A stretch of 64,000 nt of DNA from an uncultured Shimia sp. (lineage in GTDB: Bacteria > Pseudomonadota > Alphaproteobacteria > Rhodobacterales > Rhodobacteraceae). The translations under genes were made by a program, and so were the position numbers. The stretch is from the NCBI RefSeq assembly GCF_947498095.1, contig NZ_CANMJE010000006.1:62001-126000 (forward strand), read 5' to 3'. The notes beneath the pieces were generated by a model. That model was not told the origin of the DNA and searched no databases. It worked only from the letters and a program-made list of their open reading frames with translations. This document shows positions 11,672-19,930 of the stretch, piece by piece (positions within the stretch are counted from its first letter, which is position 1; the number at the start of each line of letters is the position of its first letter).

Positions 11672-11965
11672 TTGCGAGCTCCGAAACTGTTGAAAACTGT
11701 ACCGAGCCTGAGCGGCTCATCTGGAATAGGGTGCAGACAAAATTTAACGCATTGCGAGGCATTGTCCATGAGGCCTGCGACGCAGAGGTCAGTAGACAGT
11801 TCTTCGACCCAAGCATATAGGTGGGGCATCCTGCCACCGTTGGGCACCTTGCAACCAATATCACTCTGGTATACATCGGCATACAACGGACTTGAGAGTC
11901 GGATCACCCAAGGTTTACACGGTCCTGATCTCAAGCATTTCTGACACACTATGGCAGGGATCATT

Positions 11966-14755
11966 ATGAGCTTGTACACAGACTACCTCGCAGAGATCGA
12001 AACGCGCAAATCGCAAGAATTGCACCCCAAACCCATTGATGATGGGGCTCTTGTGGCCGAGTTGGTCTCGCAGATCAAAGACACGGGCAACGCGCACCGC
12101 GAAGACTCTTTGAACTTTTTCATCTACAACACGCTGCCGGGCACAACCAGTGCAGCGGGTGTGAAGGCAAAGTTCCTGAAAGAGATCATTCTGGGCACGG
12201 AAGTGGTCGCAGAGATCACACCGGCATTTGCCTTTGAGCTGTTGTCGCACATGAAAGGCGGCCCTTCGGTCGATGTGCTTCTGGATCTGGCCCTGGGTGA
12301 TGACGCGGCGATTGCAGCGCAAGCCGCCGAGGTTCTGAAAACACAAGTCTTCCTTTACGAGGCGGATACGGATCGTCTGGCCGCTGCTCACGCCGCAGGT
12401 AACGCCGTCGCCACCGACATTCTGGAAAGCTATGCCAAGGCAGAGTTCTTCACCAAGCTTCCTGAGATCGACGAAGAAGTCCAAGTCGTGACCTACATCG
12501 CGGCTGAGGGCGACATCTCGACGGATCTCTTGTCCCCCGGCAATCAGGCACACTCGCGCTCTGACCGCGAGTTGCACGGCAAGTGCATGATGTCGGAAGC
12601 GGCGCAGAAAGAGATTGAGGCGCTGAAGCTTCAGCACCCAGACAAGCGCGTCATGCTGATTGCAGAAAAGGGCACGATGGGCGTGGGTTCGTCGCGGATG
12701 TCGGGCGTCAACAACGTGGCCCTCTGGACCGGTAAACAGGCCAGCCCCTATGTGCCGTTCGTGAACTATGCCCCGGTAGTTGCCGGGACCAACGGCATTT
12801 CGCCGATCTTTCTGACCACCGTTGGCGTGACCGGCGGTATCGGTCTGGACCTCAAGAACTGGGTCAAAAAGGTCGATGAAGATGGCAAGGGGATCCTGAA
12901 CAATGACGGCAACCCGATCCTCGAGCAGAAGTACTCGGTCGAAACCGGCACGGTTCTTAAGATCGACACCAAGTCTCATAAGCTTCTGAGCGAAGATGGC
13001 AAAGAGCTGGCGGATGTGTCCTCGGCCTTTACCCCGCAAAAGATGGAATTCATGAAGGCGGGCAGCTCGTATGCCATCGTCTTTGGTAAAAAGTTGCAAA
13101 CCTTTGCGGCTGAAACCTTGGGCGTTGAAGCACCACAGGTTTTTGCCCCATCGAAAGAAATCAGCCACGAAGGTCAGGGCCTGACCGCGGTTGAAAAGAT
13201 CTTCAACAAGAACGCCAAGGGTTCGACGCCCGGCAAAACGCTGCATGCGGGCTCGGACGTGCGTGTTCAGGTCAATATTGTTGGCTCGCAAGACACAACC
13301 GGCCTGATGACCAGCCAGGAACTGGAAGCCATGGCCGCCACCGTGTTGTCGCCATCAGTTGACGGTGCCTATCAGTCGGGCTGTCACACGGCGTCAGTCT
13401 GGGATGCCAAGGCGCAAGCCAACACGCCACGCCTGATGAAGTTCATGAACGACTTTGGCCTTGTCACCGCGCGTGACCCCAAAGGCGAATACCATGCGAT
13501 GACCGACGTGATCCACAAGGTGTTGAATGACATCACCGTAGATGACTGGGCGATTATCATCGGCGGCGACAGCCACACCCGTATGTCCAAGGGCGTGGCC
13601 TTTGGTGCAGACTCAGGCACCGTCGCGCTGGCTCTGGCCACTGGTGAAGCCTCGATGCCGATCCCAGAATCGGTCAAGGTGACCTTTAAGGGTGAAATGA
13701 AGGACTACATGGACTTCCGCGACGTGGTGCACGCCACGCAATCGCAGATGTTGCAACAGCACGGCGACAACGTCTTTCAGGGGCGCATCATCGAAGTGCA
13801 TATCGGCACTTTGCTGGCGGATCAGGCCTTTACCTTCACTGACTGGACTGCCGAGATGAAGGCCAAGGCCTCGATTTGTATCTCGAACGACGAAACACTG
13901 GTTGGATCGTTGGAGCTGGCAAAATCCCGCATCCAGATCATGAAAGACAAAGGCATGGAGCATGAAAATGGCATGCTGCAAAAGCTGATCGACATCGCGG
14001 ACAAACGGATTGCCGAGATCAAGTCGGGCGAAAAGCCCGCCCTGACACCGGACGACAATGCCAAGTACTATGCCGAAGTTGTTGTTGATCTGGATGCCAT
14101 TGATGAGCCGATGATCGCAGACCCTGACGTCAACAACGCTGACGTGTCCAAGCGCTATACACACGACACCATCCGCCCGATCTCGTTCTACAAGGCCGAG
14201 AAAAAGGTGGACCTTGGGTTTGTTGGATCGTGCATGGTGCACAAGGGTGACATGAAAATCGTCGCTCAGATGCTGAAGAACCTCGAGAAAGCCTCGGGCA
14301 AAGTTGAGTTCAAGGCGCCGTTGGTTGTTGCTGCTCCGACCTACAACATCATCGATGAGATGAAAGAAGAGGGCGACTGGGAAATCCTGCAACGGTACTC
14401 GGGTTTTGAATTTGATGATCTGTTCCCGAAAAGCCAAGCACGCACCGAGTATGAGAACATTCTCTATCTTGAGCGCCCCGGCTGTAACTTGTGCATGGGC
14501 AACCAGGAAAAAGCTGCAAAAGGCGATACGGTTCTGGCCACTTCGACCCGCTTGTTCCAAGGCCGCGTTGTAGAAGACAGTGCCGAGAAGAAAGGCGAGA
14601 GCCTTTTGGCATCGACCCCGGTCGTGGTTCTGTCTGCAATTCTCGGTCGCACACCGACTATGGAAGAATACAAAACCGCCGTTGAAGGGATCGACCTGAC
14701 CAAGTTCGCGCCACCGCTGGAAAAACCAGCTGGAGCAAAGTCAGTCCACTTCTAA
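11966..14755 (+). CDS. acnB: Bifunctional aconitate hydratase 2/2-methylisocitrate dehydratase AcnB
   Basis: AcnB-type aconitase, 929 residues. The N-terminal HEAT-like domain is followed by the swivel domain, then the catalytic domains, with Fe-S cysteines in SGCHTASVWD and PGCNLCMGNQE. The ATG at 11966 is preceded by CAGGGATC, better placed than the in-frame ATG at 11951. In other bacteria AcnB also serves the methylcitrate cycle. The divergent neighbour is acnA; the shared upstream region shows no clear operator. A strong terminator follows the gene. Confidence 0.97.
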   Translation: MSLYTDYLAEIETRKSQELHPKPIDDGALVAELVSQIKDTGNAHREDSLNFFIYNTLPGTTSAAGVKAKFLKEIILGTEVVAEITPAFAFELLSHMKGGPSVDVLLDLALGDDAAIAAQAAEVLKTQVFLYEADTDRLAAAHAAGNAVATDILESYAKAEFFTKLPEIDEEVQVVTYIAAEGDISTDLLSPGNQAHSRSDRELHGKCMMSEAAQKEIEALKLQHPDKRVMLIAEKGTMGVGSSRMSGVNNVALWTGKQASPYVPFVNYAPVVAGTNGISPIFLTTVGVTGGIGLDLKNWVKKVDEDGKGILNNDGNPILEQKYSVETGTVLKIDTKSHKLLSEDGKELADVSSAFTPQKMEFMKAGSSYAIVFGKKLQTFAAETLGVEAPQVFAPSKEISHEGQGLTAVEKIFNKNAKGSTPGKTLHAGSDVRVQVNIVGSQDTTGLMTSQELEAMAATVLSPSVDGAYQSGCHTASVWDAKAQANTPRLMKFMNDFGLVTARDPKGEYHAMTDVIHKVLNDITVDDWAIIIGGDSHTRMSKGVAFGADSGTVALALATGEASMPIPESVKVTFKGEMKDYMDFRDVVHATQSQMLQQHGDNVFQGRIIEVHIGTLLADQAFTFTDWTAEMKAKASICISNDETLVGSLELAKSRIQIMKDKGMEHENGMLQKLIDIADKRIAEIKSGEKPALTPDDNAKYYAEVVVDLDAIDEPMIADPDVNNADVSKRYTHDTIRPISFYKAEKKVDLGFVGSCMVHKGDMKIVAQMLKNLEKASGKVEFKAPLVVAAPTYNIIDEMKEEGDWEILQRYSGFEFDDLFPKSQARTEYENILYLERPGCNLCMGNQEKAAKGDTVLATSTRLFQGRVVEDSAEKKGESLLASTPVVVLSAILGRTPTMEEYKTAVEGIDLTKFAPPLEKPAGAKSVHF

Positions 14756-14781
14756 AGCGAGACAACAAAACAGTCCTAAGA

Positions 14782-14813
14782 GGGCGTCACCGTCAATGGT
14801 GATGCCCTTTTTC
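14782..14813 (+). terminator. Intrinsic terminator of acnB
   Basis: Inverted repeat GGGCGTCACC/GGTGATGCCC, paired except for one central mismatch, with a six-base loop and followed by TTTTTCG. Confidence 0.85.
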
Positions 14814-14906
14814 GTTGATTTGTAACAATCCGCTCTCGAAACCTTTATTGGCCAGTTGAACGGCAATTCAATATCAGTTGGATGGACTGCAAAGAAAGTG
14901 ATCTAC

Positions 14907-15605
14907 ATGCGCACCGCAATTCGTTTCGCAATGTTTCTCTGGATGGCAATGTCAGCTCCGCTGATGGCCGAGGACAGAGTTGTTGTTGTTGAGCTTTATA
15001 CCTCGCAGGGGTGCTCGTCCTGCCCGCCAGCGGATGCATTCTTTCATGACACGCTGACAAAACGCGATGATGTCATCGCATTGGCGTTGCATGTGGATTA
15101 CTGGGACTACCTTGGCTGGAAGGATAACTTTGCTTCGCCCGAGTTTACCAAAAGGCAAAAGGACTATGCGCGGGCGGCTGGACATCGCTCGGTCTATACC
15201 CCGCAAATGATTGTCAGCGGAACGGATCATGTTGTTGGCAATCATCCTTATGAGGTCAAAGATCTGATTGCTGCCCACAAACGCAATGCGCCTGTTGTTG
15301 ATGTGTCGATCAAGAAACAGGGTGGGCGTTTTGTGGTTGAGGCTGAGACATCGGCAGCACCCGGCCCGATGGTGATCCAGATCGTGCGGTATCGCCCCAT
15401 GGAAAAGGTCGCGATCAAGCGCGGTGAAAATGCCGGCCGCGAGTTGGCCTATTCCAATATCGTCGATAGCTGGGACGTTGTCGCTGAATGGGATGGTAAA
15501 AAGCCGATCCGCGTCCGCGCGCCAGCTCGTGGCGATTTGCCGGTTGTCGCCATTGTGCAGGGCCGCGACCACGGCCCGATCCTTGCGGCAGCGCGGCTGC
15601 GTTAA
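14907..15605 (+). CDS. DUF1223 periplasmic thioredoxin-like protein
   Basis: A 232-residue exported protein of the DUF1223 family, which has a thioredoxin-like fold and no assigned reaction. It starts MRTAIRFAMFLW with a signal peptide ending near residue 20 (PLMAED), then the family motif ELYTSQGCSSCPPAD with a CxxC redox pair. The start at 14907 places the signal peptide at the N-terminus; a frame extension to 14856 would bury it. Its stop overlaps that of the convergent acyltransferase by four bases. Confidence 0.83.
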   Translation: MRTAIRFAMFLWMAMSAPLMAEDRVVVVELYTSQGCSSCPPADAFFHDTLTKRDDVIALALHVDYWDYLGWKDNFASPEFTKRQKDYARAAGHRSVYTPQMIVSGTDHVVGNHPYEVKDLIAAHKRNAPVVDVSIKKQGGRFVVEAETSAAPGPMVIQIVRYRPMEKVAIKRGENAGRELAYSNIVDSWDVVAEWDGKKPIRVRAPARGDLPVVAIVQGRDHGPILAAARLR

Positions 15606-16516
15606 TCTTCTGAAATTTCAATATCTTCCGGCGGTTTATACTTCCACCGGCGATGAATCCAAAACCACTGTTCGGGATGCGCGCGTACAAGGTTTGCCAG
15701 CCCGTCATTGACGGCCTGTGTCATTGTTGTGGGGTCTGAATGAGGGATTTCCTCCATCGCCACAATGCGAAATGAAAATCCGTCAGGCTCTCGCAATCCA
15801 TAGACCGGGATCAATGCGGCGTTGAATTTGAGAGCCAGTTCCGCGGTGACCAGCGACGTGCGAGCAGGCTTCCCCAGAAAATCAAGCGGCACGCCCTGAT
15901 TTGCGTGCAGGTCGGTCAGAATACCAAGAATGCCGCCGGATTTGATGTGGCGCACCATCTCGATCATGCCTTTGCGACCGCGTTCAAACAGCGGAGTGCC
16001 GATTTTTGAGATCGAGGCCACGTAATGCGCATTGAAATAGGGGTTTGCCATAGGCCGGTACAAAGCACCCATGTTGTAACCGCGATGGATCAAGTTCGCG
16101 CGTACCGCATCGTAATTGCCCATATGCCCTGTCACCAGGATCACGGGGCGCCCTTCGGCACGTGCGGCTTCCAGCCTCTCCAATCCTGGTCCTTCGATCG
16201 GTGCCTGGATTGCGCGCTGGACGAATTCTTCCCCGGAATAGATCTCAATCAGAGTGCGTCCGGCGTTGTTCGGGACAACACGAGACAAGCGGTGTACTTC
16301 GTCCTCGGGCAAATCCGGCAAGACGGTGTTCAGATTGTTGCGAACCCGTTTGCGATACCCACCAATTGGCGAAAAAACGTGGGACGTGAGCCAACCCATC
16401 ATACGCACACGCGTCTTGTAGGGCAGCGCCAGCGCCAGCCCAATCGCACCCTTCAGAACGAGGTTCACGGTGTAATCCGTCACCTTTTGGGAGAATTTGT
16501 CTGGTTGTTTTGTCAT
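15602..16516 (-). CDS. LpxL/HtrB-like lipid acyltransferase
   Basis: A 304-residue inner-membrane acyltransferase of the lipid A lauroyl/myristoyl transferase family, expected to add a secondary acyl chain to lipid A or a similar acceptor. It has an N-terminal hydrophobic segment, the catalytic HX4D motif in TGHMGNYDA, and the C-terminal QWFWIHRRWKYKP signature. The exact acyl donor and lpxL versus lpxM assignment cannot be decided. It stands alone on the minus strand. Confidence 0.87.
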   Translation of the reverse strand: MTKQPDKFSQKVTDYTVNLVLKGAIGLALALPYKTRVRMMGWLTSHVFSPIGGYRKRVRNNLNTVLPDLPEDEVHRLSRVVPNNAGRTLIEIYSGEEFVQRAIQAPIEGPGLERLEAARAEGRPVILVTGHMGNYDAVRANLIHRGYNMGALYRPMANPYFNAHYVASISKIGTPLFERGRKGMIEMVRHIKSGGILGILTDLHANQGVPLDFLGKPARTSLVTAELALKFNAALIPVYGLREPDGFSFRIVAMEEIPHSDPTTMTQAVNDGLANLVRAHPEQWFWIHRRWKYKPPEDIEISED

Positions 16517-16616
16517 TGGGTCTCAGCGAATGTTGCGCGGTGCCAGACATAGGGGCCTGCTGCGACAATCACAAGCGCTCGGCCATTTGTCCAGACGCCT
16601 TGGGGTTCGGGGAAAA

Positions 16617-16637
16617 CCAAAAGACCGCAAGGTCTTG
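16617..16637 (-). terminator. Probable weak terminator after fliG
   Basis: Stem AAGACC/GGTCTT with a GCAA loop on the plus strand. On the minus strand it lies seven bases past the fliG stop and is followed by TTGGTTTTCC. The stem is short, so termination may be partial. Confidence 0.5.
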
Positions 16638-16643
16638 CAAAGA

Positions 16644-17702
16644 TCAATCCGTTTCAGCGTCTTCGCTGTCTTCCGGCAGGATCAATTGGATCTCTCCGGC
16701 ATCCGCGAGCCGTCGCGCTGCGCCGACCACTTGCGTCTGGGCGGTATCGGCATCCCGTGTACTGACCTTGCCCCGATCTTCGATGTCTTCCCGGATCTGG
16801 TCAGCCAACCGACCGGAGATGTTTTCCAGCAAAAACTCTGCGCTTGTCTGTGCAGTGTCGTCGACCGCTCCGGCCAGCGCCGTGACCAAGATGGCCTGGT
16901 CCACATCCCGCAACACCGACGGCACATCGCGTGGGGCGAGGCGGGCAGGGATATCGGCAAAGGTAAAGATTGCACGCCTCACCGCGCTGGCAAATCCCTG
17001 ATCGGTTTCGTCCAGCCCGCTTAAGACATCGTCGCGTGTGGTGGAGGCGGAATAGTTCAGGATTTCGCCGACACGCGATTCCGGCTCTTTGTCAAAGGCC
17101 CGTTCGGGCATGTCATCCAATTGCGTCGCCAAGGACAAGCCAATGCGCGCAACAGCATTTGGAGTGATCGCCTCGGTCAAAGAAATCGCATAGGTGATCC
17201 TGCGTGCCTGTTCGCCGGGCATTGACCCTAACAGGTCTGCAGCGCGGGCAACGTCCAGTTTGGACATCAATACAGCCGAAACTTCAAGGCTTTCGCGCGC
17301 AACAATGTCCGCCAGTTGCTCAACGGACAGGGCGCACAAACGATCCCACGGGTCCCCGGCCATGCGTACCCCGGCCTCTTTTCGCAGACGCTGTGCGGTG
17401 AGCGGGCTGATCCGGCCTTCAAGGGCAGACAACGCGCCGGACAGCCCCCGTGGAAACGACAGACCAACGGATTCCAGTTCGGCGGCGAACTCCATCACAA
17501 CGCTGGCCAAGGTCTGGCGATCGACATAACTCATGTCGCCCATCATCTGGGTCAACTGCGCCTGCAGATCATCCGGCAGGTCAGACAGGCTCAACTCGGC
17601 CCCTTCATTCAAGAGAAATCGAACGATGATCGCTGCCTTTTGACGGCGCGACAATCCGGTCGGCTGGGGCGCCATTGGCGCCACGCCGGTGTTTTCAATC
17701 AT
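16644..17702 (-). CDS. fliG: Flagellar motor switch protein FliG, orphan locus
   Basis: C-ring rotor protein that contacts MotA and transmits torque. The 352 residues keep the FliG architecture: SRRQKAAIIVRFLL near the N-terminus, a middle armadillo-like domain, and a C-terminal domain with FTFADIPARL and VLRDVDQAILVTAL, equivalent to the conserved torque-helix region. The canonical EHPQ-type motif of the middle domain is replaced by a divergent segment (LSVEQLADIV). GGAGACC precedes the ATG. No other flagellar gene is within the window. The upstream collinear neighbours are the Cys-motif secreted proteins, 53 bases away. Confidence 0.87.
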   Translation of the reverse strand: MIENTGVAPMAPQPTGLSRRQKAAIIVRFLLNEGAELSLSDLPDDLQAQLTQMMGDMSYVDRQTLASVVMEFAAELESVGLSFPRGLSGALSALEGRISPLTAQRLRKEAGVRMAGDPWDRLCALSVEQLADIVARESLEVSAVLMSKLDVARAADLLGSMPGEQARRITYAISLTEAITPNAVARIGLSLATQLDDMPERAFDKEPESRVGEILNYSASTTRDDVLSGLDETDQGFASAVRRAIFTFADIPARLAPRDVPSVLRDVDQAILVTALAGAVDDTAQTSAEFLLENISGRLADQIREDIEDRGKVSTRDADTAQTQVVGAARRLADAGEIQLILPEDSEDAETD

Positions 17703-17755
17703 TGCCGGTCTCCTTCACTCCGGGCGCAGCTAAGCACCGAAGAGTGAAAAAAACC

Positions 17756-18298
17756 TTAGTAATTGTAGGTCGTGCCGGTCTTGATCGCCGAGGCGAGTGA
17801 TGCTTCAGGCCAGTCGCCGCCACCACCGCGTGTGCGAATTTCCTGGAGTTGCACCCAAGCCAGATAAGTTTCGCCCGCTTCGACATGGGCCTGACCCATA
17901 TATGAACGCACCAATAGGTTATCCGGGTTTTCGGCAATTGCGCGTTGATAGAACTGTATGCCCAAATCGACGTTGCCCATTTTGCGATGGGTGAACCCCC
18001 AATAGGTCAGCACCCTGTCGTCGCTTTGATCCGTCATGGTCGCGAGGATCGCCTGAGCGCTGTCAAACTGTCCCGCATAGGCATATTCACGTACCGCATC
18101 ATAGCGCAGATCATCGTCCAGACTTGCGTTTTCGGGCTTCACGCAGCGGTTTTTCTTTTCGCTCCAGATCTTACCATTCTTGCATTCTTTGGTGGTCGGC
18201 GTTGGAGCAGGAACCATCGACTCGTTGCCGCCAGCAGCCAAAACTGACTGTGGCCCAAGGCCAATTGCGGCTATTAAAATAAGGGGCTTCAACTGCAT
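17756..18298 (-). CDS. Exported TPR protein with N-terminal C-x12-C motif
   Basis: A 180-residue exported protein, function unknown. A signal peptide (about 1-22, ending VLAAGG) is followed by the motif CKNGKIWSEKKNRC, then TPR-like helices (about 65-165) including YWGFTHRKMGNVDLGIQFY. The motif recurs in the next three upstream genes. I chose the ATG at 18298 (GGGAG eight bases upstream) over a GTG at 18316. It is 27 bases downstream of the 49-residue gene and 53 bases upstream of fliG, all on the same strand, so cotranscription is likely. TPRs suggest a scaffold or partner-binding role. Confidence 0.8.
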   Translation of the reverse strand: MQLKPLILIAAIGLGPQSVLAAGGNESMVPAPTPTTKECKNGKIWSEKKNRCVKPENASLDDDLRYDAVREYAYAGQFDSAQAILATMTDQSDDRVLTYWGFTHRKMGNVDLGIQFYQRAIAENPDNLLVRSYMGQAHVEAGETYLAWVQLQEIRTRGGGGDWPEASLASAIKTGTTYNY

Positions 18299-18325
18299 TT
18301 GGGGGACTCCCGTCACTCTATATGG

Positions 18326-18475
18326 TCAGTTGCCATTGCCATAAATACACATCTGATCTCGTTGGTCCCAATATGCCCCAGGAGGACAGGACTTGCGTTC
18401 TGCTGTCGCCGCCAAAGGAGCGAGGACAAGGGACAAGATCATCAAGGCAAAGGCTGGTTTGAAAAACATGGTCAT
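18326..18475 (-). CDS. 49-residue secreted Cys-motif peptide
   Basis: Unrecognised small protein, below usual gene-calling cut-offs. MTMFFKPAFALMILSLVLA forms a signal peptide with an Ala-rich cleavage region (AATA). The mature part is only about 25 residues and consists almost entirely of the motif CPPGAYWDQRDQMC followed by IYGNGN. GGAGAG three bases before the ATG supports translation. It lies 27 bases before the TPR gene. The same C-x2-G-x2-(aromatic or Leu)-x6-C pattern occurs in three neighbouring genes, so the ORF is very unlikely to be chance. Two cysteines 12 residues apart could form one disulfide loop. Confidence 0.72.
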   Translation of the reverse strand: MTMFFKPAFALMILSLVLAPLAATAERKSCPPGAYWDQRDQMCIYGNGN

Positions 18476-18507
18476 TTTCTCTCCTGCCACGAGTATAGTC
18501 ACAAAAG

Positions 18508-18533
18508 CGGGTCCTGATAGAGATCAGAACCCG
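18508..18533 (-). terminator. Hairpin between two Cys-motif genes, terminator or attenuator
   Basis: Arms CGGGTCCTGAT and ATCAGAACCCG pair over ten of eleven positions around an AGAG loop. On the minus strand it follows the 55-residue gene and is trailed by CTTTTG, so it may terminate or attenuate the upstream two-gene transcript before the 49-residue gene. Confidence 0.55.
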
Positions 18534-18606
18534 ACAATTCATCACCTTTGCGTCACCAAATCGGACCATGTGTTACGAAAATGCACATGTTCAGACAGTT
18601 GATGAG

Positions 18607-18774
18607 TCATTTCCAGTTTGCTGCAACGCATAGGTTTGCCGATTTATCGAGATAGAAACCAGGATCGCATTCAGGACCATTCTTGTCGCCAAATCCGGTC
18701 TTGGTGTTTGCTCCACCGGCAGATGCCACCGCAGGCAATAGGACAATAACCACTACGGATAGAAGCGTTTTCAT
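18607..18774 (-). CDS. 55-residue secreted Cys-motif peptide
   Basis: Small exported protein of unknown function. The signal peptide is MKTLLSVVVIVLLPAVASA (about 1-19); the mature peptide of about 36 residues carries CDPGFYLDKSANLC near its C-terminus, the same spacing as its neighbours. The ATG at 18774 has GAGG six bases upstream; in-frame extension upstream to 18834 lacks a signal peptide at its start. It is 14 bases downstream of the 58-residue gene, so the two form a pair. The mature N-terminal part is Gly/Asn-rich. Confidence 0.72.
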   Translation of the reverse strand: MKTLLSVVVIVLLPAVASAGGANTKTGFGDKNGPECDPGFYLDKSANLCVAANWK

Positions 18775-18788
18775 TGTCGGCCTCATTT

Positions 18789-18965
18789 TTAGCGGCGTGG
18801 ATCGGCCATGCACATTTTGTCGGTCGCGTCCCAAGTGTACCCATCATTACAGTATTTGCGGTTTTCCTCGGAGTGGATCACCAATGAGTGTGATGGTTTG
18901 GCATTTGCAATGGCAGGGACGGACAGGCCAAAGATCAGCGGCAAAAGGGCAATTCTTAGAAACAT
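18789..18965 (-). CDS. 58-residue secreted Cys-motif peptide
   Basis: Small exported protein of unknown function, first gene of the collinear run leading to fliG. MFLRIALLPLIFGLSVP begins a signal peptide ending near ANA (residue 22). The mature part holds CNDGYTWDATDKMC followed by a short charged tail. GGAG seven bases before the ATG at 18965 decides the start over upstream in-frame codons. A long inverted repeat (18981-19015) lies just before it, in the expected promoter or leader region. Confidence 0.72.
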   Translation of the reverse strand: MFLRIALLPLIFGLSVPAIANAKPSHSLVIHSEENRKYCNDGYTWDATDKMCMADPRR

Positions 18966-18980
18966 GATAGGCTCCATTAT

Positions 18981-19015
18981 GGGTAAGTCTGAAAGAGTTA
19001 CGCTCAGACTTGCCC
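18981..19015. repeat. 12-bp-arm inverted repeat ahead of the Cys-motif gene run
   Basis: Arms GGGTAAGTCTGA and TCAGACTTGCCC pair over 12 positions (one G-U in plus-strand RNA) around an 11-base loop. There is no T-run on either side. It lies 16 bases upstream of the 58-residue gene start and 42 bases past the end of the DUF3445 gene. It could be a leader structure, an operator or an mRNA end stabiliser. Confidence 0.6.
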
Positions 19016-19056
19016 TCTGGATCACTTCACCCTGTCACTAAGGTATCACGAAACTG

Positions 19057-19806
19057 TCAAAACGACACATGCGCCCGTGCCAGAATATAGGTGTGAATCG
19101 AGAAGATCACCGCGTCTGTTTCCGGCAATCGCAGGATCGATTGTTTTTCGCTGCGCAAGTAGGGTGCGGTTTTCGGATCAGCATAAGGGCGGCGCTGGTT
19201 GGCGGATCTTGGTTGGTGAAGGACGGTGTCGGCATACCAGAGCGCGTTTGATCGCCACAAAGGGCGCTCGGGTCGCACGCCGTCGAACAATCGCTGAACC
19301 CGCTTGGCCACATCATCAGTATAGCTGTCGACCGGGACGTGAATGCCAACCAGCGGGCGGCCGAATTTCTCGGACAACAGCCAACTGGCGGGAAAACAAA
19401 GGACGGCGCCGGTCATCACGTGCTCATCGCCCTGTTTTTGCAATATGCAAATGTCTTCTTGCACAAGCCGGCCCAGCGTCGCCAAAGGGTCGTTCCTATC
19501 AAGGATGACCTCAGCCTTATCTGGACGCGTTACCACGTCGTTGGTGCATGTAAAGTCGCCCTCGGGCCGCGACAACAGCAAGCCCAAAACCTTGTCCAAA
19601 AGCTCCTGCGCTGCAGGTAGTGCTTCGGGGAGCATTGCCACAACATCCTTGCGCTGTTCGGCCAACAATCGTGCTCGGAGTGCCATTTGACCGGCATAGG
19701 CTTCGTCAATGATCAACCAGTCCTGCTCCGCCAACGGCGAAATGCCGGGCAAGGGCTTTGGCGCAAGCGGATCAAAGGGGATCGCGGTCTGCAAAACGTC
19801 TGTCAT
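19057..19806 (-). CDS. DUF3445 (haem-dependent oxidative N-demethylase-like) protein
   Basis: A 249-residue protein of the DUF3445 family, whose characterised relatives are haem-dependent oxidative N-demethylases (HODM). Family segments include FDPLAPKPLPGISPL at the N-terminus, QEDICILQK and VLCFPASWLLSEKFGRPL in the core, and RSEKQSILRLPETDAVIFSIHTY near the C-terminus. The substrate in this organism is unknown; a methylated amine is plausible by family. It is divergent from dddP across 124 bases and may share a control region with it. Confidence 0.8.
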   Translation of the reverse strand: MTDVLQTAIPFDPLAPKPLPGISPLAEQDWLIIDEAYAGQMALRARLLAEQRKDVVAMLPEALPAAQELLDKVLGLLLSRPEGDFTCTNDVVTRPDKAEVILDRNDPLATLGRLVQEDICILQKQGDEHVMTGAVLCFPASWLLSEKFGRPLVGIHVPVDSYTDDVAKRVQRLFDGVRPERPLWRSNALWYADTVLHQPRSANQRRPYADPKTAPYLRSEKQSILRLPETDAVIFSIHTYILARAHVSF

Positions 19807-19930
19807 GTGATGAGATTTACAATAGCGGTGCGTGGTGAGTAACCAAAAAAGACAGGTTTGAGGTCGGTTTCAGGCAGGAAATACCCCCGTATTGCCCCCC
19901 ACAATTCCCGTAAGACAAGAGGAGAAGGCC

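Noticed and set aside
11915-13291. 458-codon open frame on the minus strand opposite acnB
   Set aside because: Antisense shadow of acnB; no family motifs and no start signal.
13613-14560. 315-codon minus-strand open frame opposite acnB
   Set aside because: Antisense shadow without start signal or motifs.
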